The notes under the pieces were generated by a model that saw only the letters and a list, made by a program, of their open reading frames with translations, was not told the DNA's origin and did not search any database. From positions 62,001-126,000 of the forward strand of contig NZ_JAUIYO010000005.1 in assembly GCF_044891285.1 (NCBI RefSeq): a DNA stretch of 64,000 nt, written 5' to 3'. Numbering within the stretch: position 1 is the first letter of the stretch; every line of letters starts with the position of its first letter. The translations under genes were made by a program, and so were the position numbers. Shown piece by piece: positions 58,988 to 64,000 of this stretch. Origin of the DNA: Pseudobacillus lumedeiriae. GTDB lineage: Bacteria; Bacillota; Bacilli; Bacillales; Domibacillaceae.

Positions 58988-61306
58988 TTATCTAATAAAC
59001 TCAGTGCCTGGCTGTTCTACTTCTGCTGTACCATATTGTCGTTTAAACAACCGTTTAAAGAAAAGTACTGTAACAAGAAGGCACGCTGCTGCAAATAAGG
59101 CAATGATTCCATTGTTCATCCACATAAAATTGAAATCGCCGCTGGAAATGACCGCTTTAAAAGCGCGGACGGAATAAGCCATCGGTAAAATCGAGTTAAA
59201 TGGCTGCAGCATTTTCGGTATTAATTCCAATGGAAACGTACCGGCACTTGCTGTTAATTGCAAAATCAAAATCAAAACAGCTGCGAAACGGCCGGGATTT
59301 CCCCACATCGTTGCCAGCATTTGAATAAGGGCCATAAAAGCGACACTCGTAATGATCGTTGTCAGTATAAATAAAGGCACGCTTTGCACTTCCAATTTTA
59401 ACCCAAACAGCAAGACAGCTGAAACGAGGAGCGACTGTGCCAGTCCGACTAGAAGCATGACACCCGCCTTTCCGATAAACCAGCTGAAGCCGCTCGCTGG
59501 CCGCTCTGCCGGCTCTCTAAGTGGAAATACGATCGTTAACATGAGTGCTCCGACGAATAAACCAAGTGATAAAAAGTAAGGTGCAATTCCTGTTCCATAG
59601 TTCGGTACATGATGCTTCACTTCTTTATCCACTTGAACGGGTTCTGCCATCATGTCATGCGTTTTTTCTTTTGCCTTTACTTCATTCGCTTTTTCTGCTG
59701 CTTCTCCGAGTTTTTCATGCAGCTCCTTTGTTCCTTCTTCTAGTTGAATCGAACCGTTTTCTAATTCTGTTGATCCTTCCGCCAGCTTGCCGGCCCCTTC
59801 CGATAATTTCGCAGATCCGCTCTGTAGCTCTCCCATTCCCTCTTGCAGTGTCTGGGCACCATTTGCAAGCGCAGATGATCCATTTTTTGCTTCTGACAAT
59901 TTTTCACCTAATTGATTCATACCTGCTGCTAGTTTTTCCTCTCCACTCTGCAGCCCGCCGACACCGGCCGTCAATTGATCAGAACCTTCTGCCAACTCGT
60001 GGATTCCCCCTTGCAGCTGTTTCTGACCAGCTTGGACTTTGCCAAGCCCTTCATTTAATGCCTTTATGTTAGGAGAAAGCTGACCATTGATTGCTCCGTT
60101 AATTTCCTTGGAGCCCGCTTCCAGCTGCTCACTTCCAGCTTGCAGCGGAGCGATACCACTTCTAACCTGCTCAGCCATCTTCTCTTGCTGCTGTTTTATC
60201 TTTTGCTTCAGCAATGCTATTTCCGCCGGTGACAATTTTTGTTGTAACAGAGGCATATACTGTTCCAATTGCCCATTGATTGACTCATTCATCCCTGCAA
60301 TCAACTGTTCTTCAACCTGCCCAAGCCCAGTGTTTAACTGCTGAGCCCCAGCTGCTAGTTCTTTTGTTCCTTTTGCAAGCTCCGGCAGCTGTTTCTGAAA
60401 CTGTTCCACCCCTTCTTTCATTTCTGTCGTGCCGGAATACAATTCGCCCATTTTCTTATCCACTGTATGAAGACCTGTCTGCAATTGAGAAAGGCCAGAG
60501 GCAAGTTCATTCGTGCCGCTTTGCAATTCTTTACTGCCTGCTGTGAGTTTGTTTTGTCCCTCTTCTAACTGTGCAAGCCCGGAGTTTAATTTTGAAGCCC
60601 CATTTGACAGTTCTTCTGATCCGTTCCCTGCTTTTGACAGTCCTTTAGAAAACTGAACGGAGCGATCAGCTAATATTACTAAGTTTTCTTTTAATTGAAC
60701 GGCTCCTTCTGAAAGCTTTTTCGCCCCCTCATCCAGTTCTTCTGATCCCTCACTTGCTGTTGTCAGACCTTCTCCCATTACCTTAATTTTGTCAAAGATC
60801 ATTTCCGAATATGTTTTCGTTACGCTTTGTTGAACAGATGTCTGGATTTCTTTCACAGCCCTTTCCCCCATTTGGGAGGAGACAAAGTTATAACTTTCAT
60901 TCGGGATATATTTCAGCTCTAATTTTTTAGGCTGGTCTTCTAGCAATGTCGTTGCGTTTTTAGAAAAGTCTGCTGGGATTTCAATCACCATATAGTAATC
61001 CTGGTGATCCATCCCTTTTTCCGCCTCCTTTTCACCTACAATATGAAAGTCAAAATCATCGCTTTTACCTAGTTCCTTTGCCAGCTCTTTACCGATTGCC
61101 AGCCTTTCCCCCTCAAATGCTGCACCGGCGTCCTTATTAACAACAGCGACCGGCAAATCTTCCAACTGCGAATAAGGATCCCAGAAAGCCCACAGCAGCA
61201 TACCGGCATATAAAAGGGGAATAAATAAGATAGCTAGTATCGAAATAAGCAGCATTCGATTGCCCGTAATCTGTTTTAATTCCTTTATAAATAAAGATTG
61301 TTTCAT
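58988..61306 (-). CDS. yhgE: YhgE/Pip domain membrane protein
   Basis: A 772-residue YhgE/Pip protein with the ABC-2-like topology of phage-infection proteins. One N-terminal helix (about 17-40) is followed by the YhgE N domain (PVAVVNKDAGAAFEGERLAI). A large extracellular coiled-coil region (about 185-570) contains repeated GSxxLxxG segments, for example NGSEELSNGASKLNSGLAQL. Five or six C-terminal helices start near GIAPYFLSLGLFVGALML. AAGGAGG precedes the ATG. It lies downstream of its probable TetR regulator, as in B. subtilis yhgD-yhgE. Relatives are tied to type VII secretion loci and phage receptor function; the role here is unknown. Confidence 0.9.
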   Translation of the reverse strand: MKQSLFIKELKQITGNRMLLISILAILFIPLLYAGMLLWAFWDPYSQLEDLPVAVVNKDAGAAFEGERLAIGKELAKELGKSDDFDFHIVGEKEAEKGMDHQDYYMVIEIPADFSKNATTLLEDQPKKLELKYIPNESYNFVSSQMGERAVKEIQTSVQQSVTKTYSEMIFDKIKVMGEGLTTASEGSEELDEGAKKLSEGAVQLKENLVILADRSVQFSKGLSKAGNGSEELSNGASKLNSGLAQLEEGQNKLTAGSKELQSGTNELASGLSQLQTGLHTVDKKMGELYSGTTEMKEGVEQFQKQLPELAKGTKELAAGAQQLNTGLGQVEEQLIAGMNESINGQLEQYMPLLQQKLSPAEIALLKQKIKQQQEKMAEQVRSGIAPLQAGSEQLEAGSKEINGAINGQLSPNIKALNEGLGKVQAGQKQLQGGIHELAEGSDQLTAGVGGLQSGEEKLAAGMNQLGEKLSEAKNGSSALANGAQTLQEGMGELQSGSAKLSEGAGKLAEGSTELENGSIQLEEGTKELHEKLGEAAEKANEVKAKEKTHDMMAEPVQVDKEVKHHVPNYGTGIAPYFLSLGLFVGALMLTIVFPLREPAERPASGFSWFIGKAGVMLLVGLAQSLLVSAVLLFGLKLEVQSVPLFILTTIITSVAFMALIQMLATMWGNPGRFAAVLILILQLTASAGTFPLELIPKMLQPFNSILPMAYSVRAFKAVISSGDFNFMWMNNGIIALFAAACLLVTVLFFKRLFKRQYGTAEVEQPGTEFIR

Positions 61307-61326
61307 AATTTCCTCCTTAACCCACA

Positions 61327-61480
61327 GGTTATGTTAATGGCTATTGTTGATATTGCCCCTTTGTTGATTAGAGCAGAAGGCACGAAACTTCTGGGGGAAG
61401 AGCGTGTCCATGGGAGACCCCGAACCGCCTAAGCCAAGAGAGCACTCCAGTGGGAATCAGCAGTGGAATTTAACGAGGTC
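61327..61480. repeat. Family A dispersed repeat, long form (copy A4)
   Basis: 154 bases: GGTTATGTTAATGGCTATTG, TTGATATTGCCCCTTTG, TTGATTAGAGCAGAAGGCAC, a core with GGGGGAAGAGCGTGTCC, ending AGCAGTGGAATTTAACG. It retains the complete left section seen in short copies, so it shows the full architecture. It lies inside the predicted leader of yhgE. Confidence 0.8.
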
Positions 61481-61499
61481 CACCCCAAAAAAAAACAAT

Positions 61500-61522
61500 T
61501 GACTACTTTATTCATTTGGTCA
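61500..61522. promoter_or_regulatory. Candidate YhgD operator before yhgE
   Basis: A 23-base site TGACTACTTTATTCATTTGG plus TCA, matching the site before yhgD at 18 of 23 positions (identical TTCATTTGGTCA). On the minus strand it overlaps a possible promoter, TTGCAA (61528-61533), 17 bases, TAAAGT (61505-61510). Binding would block yhgE transcription. Confidence 0.6.
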
Positions 61523-61550
61523 TTCATTTGCAAAAGAAAAGGATTTTCCC

Positions 61551-62123
61551 TCAAGTGGATAATCCCTCAAACAAATAAAGCTCAAACAAGTGGGAAATGT
61601 CTTCCTCGCTCAATGGATCCTTTCTTTGTTCCCAGTCAAAGATAAGCGAAATATACATTTTCAACATAACAAAGGCAGTCACTTCCGGATTACACGGCTT
61701 GATTTCGCCTGCTTGAACAGCCATTAAAATTTTTTCTTTAATAAAAGACAAGATAGCATCCTCCATCATTGTCATTACTTCTACCACTGCAGGCGTGCCC
61801 ATTTCCCTTCCTTCTTGGAAGAGCTTAATTGTCAGCTGATGCTTTTTCCGAAACTGCAATATTTGAAAAAGAGCTCTATGAACATTTTCGTGAAAAGAAG
61901 AATCTGGATCGATCGCTTCTTCCGCTGCCTCCCTCATTTCAACAATGATTGTCTGGACAATTTCATCAAACAGTTCTTCTTTATTTTTGAAAAATGTATA
62001 AATAGTGCCTTTGCCGACATTCGCCAGCTTCGCCACTTGGTCCATTGTCGTTGCTTTATAGCCAAAGAGCGAAAAAGATTTCGTAGCCGCTTCAATAATT
62101 TGTTTTTTTCTATCGACTGTCAA
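61551..62123 (-). CDS. yhgD: TetR/AcrR family regulator (YhgD)
   Basis: A 190-residue TetR-type repressor. The N-terminal DNA-binding domain reads IIEAATKSFSLFGYKATTMD and VAKLANVGKGTIYTFFKNKE, a typical helix-turn-helix. The ligand-binding part follows and ends DISHLFELYLFEGLST. The in-frame ATG at 62162 lies within the operator; the TTG at 62123, six bases after GGAGG, gives the usual length. A palindrome directly upstream and a matching one before yhgE suggest that it represses itself and yhgE. Confidence 0.88.
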   Translation of the reverse strand: MTVDRKKQIIEAATKSFSLFGYKATTMDQVAKLANVGKGTIYTFFKNKEELFDEIVQTIIVEMREAAEEAIDPDSSFHENVHRALFQILQFRKKHQLTIKLFQEGREMGTPAVVEVMTMMEDAILSFIKEKILMAVQAGEIKPCNPEVTAFVMLKMYISLIFDWEQRKDPLSEEDISHLFELYLFEGLST

Positions 62124-62138
62124 CCTTCCCCCTCCTTT

Positions 62139-62161
62139 TGACCAAATGAACAATTCGGTCA
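62139..62161. promoter_or_regulatory. Candidate YhgD auto-operator
   Basis: The minus strand reads TGACCGAATTGTTCATTTGG plus TCA. Half-sites TGACCGAAT and ATTTGGTCA match at 8 of 9 positions with a 5-base centre. It lies between a possible promoter (TTGTTT, 16 bases, TATAAA on the minus strand near 62165-62195) and the ribosome site. The gap 62124-62439 holds this, the promoter and a terminator. Confidence 0.65.
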
Positions 62162-62293
62162 CTTTATATAAAGTAAGATACTACAAACAAATATAAATAG
62201 CAACTGTTTCATATCAACATTGTTTTCGTTCAATATTTGTATAGTATGTACTAAATATCATTTTCCCCGGTTCCATGCCCTCACTTCAAGCAC

Positions 62294-62333
62294 AAAAAAT
62301 CCCCTTCTTTGATCATCTTCTTCAAAAAAGGGG
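62294..62333 (-). terminator. Terminator downstream of the tcy operon
   Basis: On the minus strand CCCCTTTTTTGA and TCAAAGAAGGGG pair with one mismatch around a 9-base loop, followed by ATTTTTTG. It lies 106 bases after the tcyC stop. Confidence 0.75.
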
Positions 62334-62439
62334 AGATAAAAAGAGCAGAAACGTTTAAGACGGAGGTAGCTTTCCTCTTCAAAAGCAGCAAGACCAAGCA
62401 TTTCTTTAGATTCACTTCTCCTGCTTTTTGATCAATCTC

Positions 62440-63174
62440 TTATTGTATTAAATTCAAAAAGCGCCGCGTCCGCTCTTCCTTCGGGTTCGTGAAAATGTTC
62501 TCAGGTACATCCCTTTCCACAATAACACCTTTATCTATGAAAATCACTTCATCTGCTACTTCTTTGGCAAACTTCATTTCATGTGTGACAACAATCATAG
62601 TCATGCCTTCCTGCGCTAAGCTTTTCATCGCTGTTAAAACTTCTCCGACAAGCTCAGGATCAAGAGCGGATGTCGGCTCATCAAAAAGCATCACTTTCGG
62701 TTCCATCGCAAGCGCCCGGGCAATGCCTACACGCTGCTGCTGCCCGCCAGATAATTGAGAAGGATAATAATCTTTCCGGTCAAACAGCCCCACTTTTTGA
62801 AGCATTTGTTCACTCATTTGGCGCGCTTTTTCCTTTGCTTCCTTTTTCACGATGACCGGCCCTTCCATAACATTCTCCAGAGCAGTCATATGCGGGAACA
62901 AATTATATCCTTGAAATACCATACCGGTCAGGCGGCGGAACAAGGTAATTTCTTTTTTCGTTACCGCTCCATTAAAATTAAGCTGTTGATCAGCAATTTG
63001 AATCGTACCGCTTGTTGGGCTTTCTAGTACATTTAAACACCGTAAAAAGGTAGTCTTTCCTGATCCTGAAGGGCCAATCACAACAATGACTTTTCCTTTT
63101 TCGACCTCAAGATCAATCCCATTCAGTACATCCAGCCGTCCAAATGATTTATGTAAATTTTTTACTGAAATCAT
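62440..63174 (-). CDS. tcyC: Amino-acid (cystine-type) ABC transporter ATP-binding protein
   Basis: A 244-residue polar-amino-acid transporter ATPase most like TcyC. Walker A is GPSGSGKT, the Q-loop MVFQGYNLFPH, the signature LSGGQQQRVGIARAL, Walker B VMLFDEPTSALDPE, and the H-loop VVTHEMKFAKEVAD. The C-terminus NPKEERTRRFLNLIQ resembles TcyC rather than GlnQ. The ATG at 63174 follows GGAAGGAAG; a GTG at 63198 sits on a poor ribosome site. Cystine specificity is inferred from similarity of all three subunits. Confidence 0.85.
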   Translation of the reverse strand: MISVKNLHKSFGRLDVLNGIDLEVEKGKVIVVIGPSGSGKTTFLRCLNVLESPTSGTIQIADQQLNFNGAVTKKEITLFRRLTGMVFQGYNLFPHMTALENVMEGPVIVKKEAKEKARQMSEQMLQKVGLFDRKDYYPSQLSGGQQQRVGIARALAMEPKVMLFDEPTSALDPELVGEVLTAMKSLAQEGMTMIVVTHEMKFAKEVADEVIFIDKGVIVERDVPENIFTNPKEERTRRFLNLIQ

Positions 63175-63200
63175 TCCATCATCTTCCTTCCTAGCCACTC

Positions 63201-63902
63201 CTATCTTGCTACATAACGGTCAAGCCGTGCTTCGATTCTTCCTTGAATAATTGACAAGGTAAAACAAATGATCCAATAAAGGAGCGCTGCTTCGCTGTAA
63301 AGAAGCAAGAACTCATAATTGGTTGCGGCAATTTCCTGTGCTCTGCGGAACATTTCTGTCACAAGTATAAGAGAAGCCAGTGACGTATCTTTAATAAGGC
63401 TAATAAATGTATTAGATAAAGGCGGAATAGATACACGTGACGCCTGGGGCAATATGACCCGCTTTAGCGCTTGTCTGTATGACATGCCGATGGAGTAAGC
63501 TGCTTCCCATTGTCCTTTTGGAATAGAAGAAATAGCCGCTCGGATAATCTCAGAAGCATAAGCACCGACATTGAGTGAAAAACCGATCACAGCAGATGGA
63601 AATGGATCAAGCGTAATTCCGATCGTAGGCAGCCCATAAAAAAGAATAAATAATTGTACGAGCAGCGGCGTGCCTCGAATAACAGACACATACACCCGCG
63701 CGATGCTTTGCAGTATTTTATTAGTCGATAGTCTTGCTAATGCTGTAAATATAGCAATAACAATACCGATTGAAAATGTCAGAATTGTTAAAGGCAAAGT
63801 ATATTGAAGAGCCCCTTCTACCATAGGCATCAGGGAGCTCTTCGCAATGTCAATTAAACGCTGCATCCGTTCCGGATCTTGAGCAATATTATTGAGATAC
63901 AT
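63201..63902 (-). CDS. tcyB: Amino-acid (cystine-type) ABC transporter permease
   Basis: A 233-residue permease of the His/Glu/Gln/Arg family with about five helices. The family motif is VSVIRGTPLLVQLFILFYGLP, and the EAA-type loop QWEAAYSIGMSYRQALKRVILPQA is present. The segment PSAVIGFSLNVGAYASEIIRA is strongly TcyB-like. An in-frame TTG at 63911 exists, but the ATG at 63902 (MYLNN...) aligns with TcyB and overlaps the end of the binding-protein gene by 14 bases. Confidence 0.85.
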   Translation of the reverse strand: MYLNNIAQDPERMQRLIDIAKSSLMPMVEGALQYTLPLTILTFSIGIVIAIFTALARLSTNKILQSIARVYVSVIRGTPLLVQLFILFYGLPTIGITLDPFPSAVIGFSLNVGAYASEIIRAAISSIPKGQWEAAYSIGMSYRQALKRVILPQASRVSIPPLSNTFISLIKDTSLASLILVTEMFRRAQEIAATNYEFLLLYSEAALLYWIICFTLSIIQGRIEARLDRYVAR

Positions 63903-64000
63903 CTTCGGCAAACCACTTTTCAGAAATTTTCTTCAGCGTTCCGTCTTTTTTCATTTCATTTAACGCTTTATTCACTTCTTCGACTAACTGGCCGCTGTCT
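63889..64000 (-). CDS. tcyA: Amino-acid ABC transporter substrate-binding protein, C-terminal end (cut by window)
   Basis: Only the last 36 codons are inside the window. They read DSGQLVEEVNKALNEMKKDG then TLKKISEKWFAEDVSQ and a stop, the typical end of a polar-amino-acid binding protein (SBP_bac_3). The 5' part lies beyond 64000. Together with the two downstream genes it forms a tcyABC-type cystine importer. Confidence 0.8.
   Translation of the reverse strand, partial: DSGQLVEEVNKALNEMKKDGTLKKISEKWFAEDVSQ

Noticed and set aside
59545..60072. A 175-residue plus-strand frame opposite yhgE
   Set aside because: It is the complement of the heptad-repeat region of yhgE, so its leucine-rich repetitiveness is an echo of that coding sequence.
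1..64000. CRISPR arrays, tRNA or rRNA genes, prophage or integrative elements
   Set aside because: No regularly spaced direct repeats, no tRNA cloverleaf or rRNA sequence noticed, and no integrase, transposase or phage structural genes among the frames. The repeats seen are dispersed, not arrayed.

Overview
This 64 kb window is chromosomal DNA from an endospore-forming Bacillaceae bacterium (Bacillus or a close relative). The evidence is spore genes (spoVAC, spoVAE, cotZ, cotO), naturally-competent-type genes (coiA, mecA, med, comZ), strong AGGAGG-type ribosome binding sites, several GTG/TTG starts, and gene order. Read from right to left the window follows, in compact form, the stretch of the Bacillus subtilis chromosome running from yhg/yhf through yhj, addBA, yis, yit, med-comZ, fabHA-fabF, opp, spx-mecA and the yjb genes to cotO-cotZ. 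I see no prophage, conjugative element, CRISPR array, rRNA or tRNA.

Layout. 1-3.1 kb: spore genes (a SpoVAC-SpoVAE pair with no SpoVAD between them, a lipoprotein, a 42-residue protein and cotZ on facing sigma-K-like promoters, cotO). 3.3-13.6 kb: fabI, a cation/proton antiporter, prpE, a pseudouridine synthase, NAD kinase, a small alarmone synthetase, YjbL, YjbK, a lytic transglycosylase, a truncated haemoglobin, the Spx-degradation adaptor SpxH, and a 55-residue membrane protein. 13.6-26.2 kb: pepF, coiA, a cardiolipin synthase, mecA, spx and oppABCDF. 26.4-33.2 kb: a DUF3899 protein, trpS, yjbA, fabH-fabF and med-comZ. 33.4-42.1 kb: yjzD, clpB, uppP and the yit group. 42.2-53.7 kb: a membrane-anchored amylase-like protein that has lost catalytic residues, yisL, yisK, a DUF418 protein, and the recombination nuclease genes addB-addA. 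53.9-64 kb: yhjE, an IDEAL protein, an M48 protease, lplJ, yhfI, yhfH, yhgE with its TetR regulator, and a cystine-type ABC transporter cut by the right end.

Functional links. SpxH, MecA and Spx form one proteolysis/stress circuit, and MecA, ComZ, Med and CoiA touch competence. FabI, FabH and FabF are fatty-acid elongation enzymes, and FapR-like palindromes lie before fabI and fabH. ClpB has a CtsR-type operator at its predicted transcription start. YhgD has matching 23-base palindromes before itself and before yhgE.

The most distinctive non-coding feature is a set of dispersed repeats confined to intergenic DNA. Family A (about 10 copies) comes in long forms (about 130-185 bases) and short forms (about 70-80 bases) that lack the GC-rich core. 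Family B is a second structured repeat beginning AAAAGCGGAAGCGCC. Family C is a palindromic MITE-like element of about 120 bases. Together they fill nearly every gap above 250 bases.
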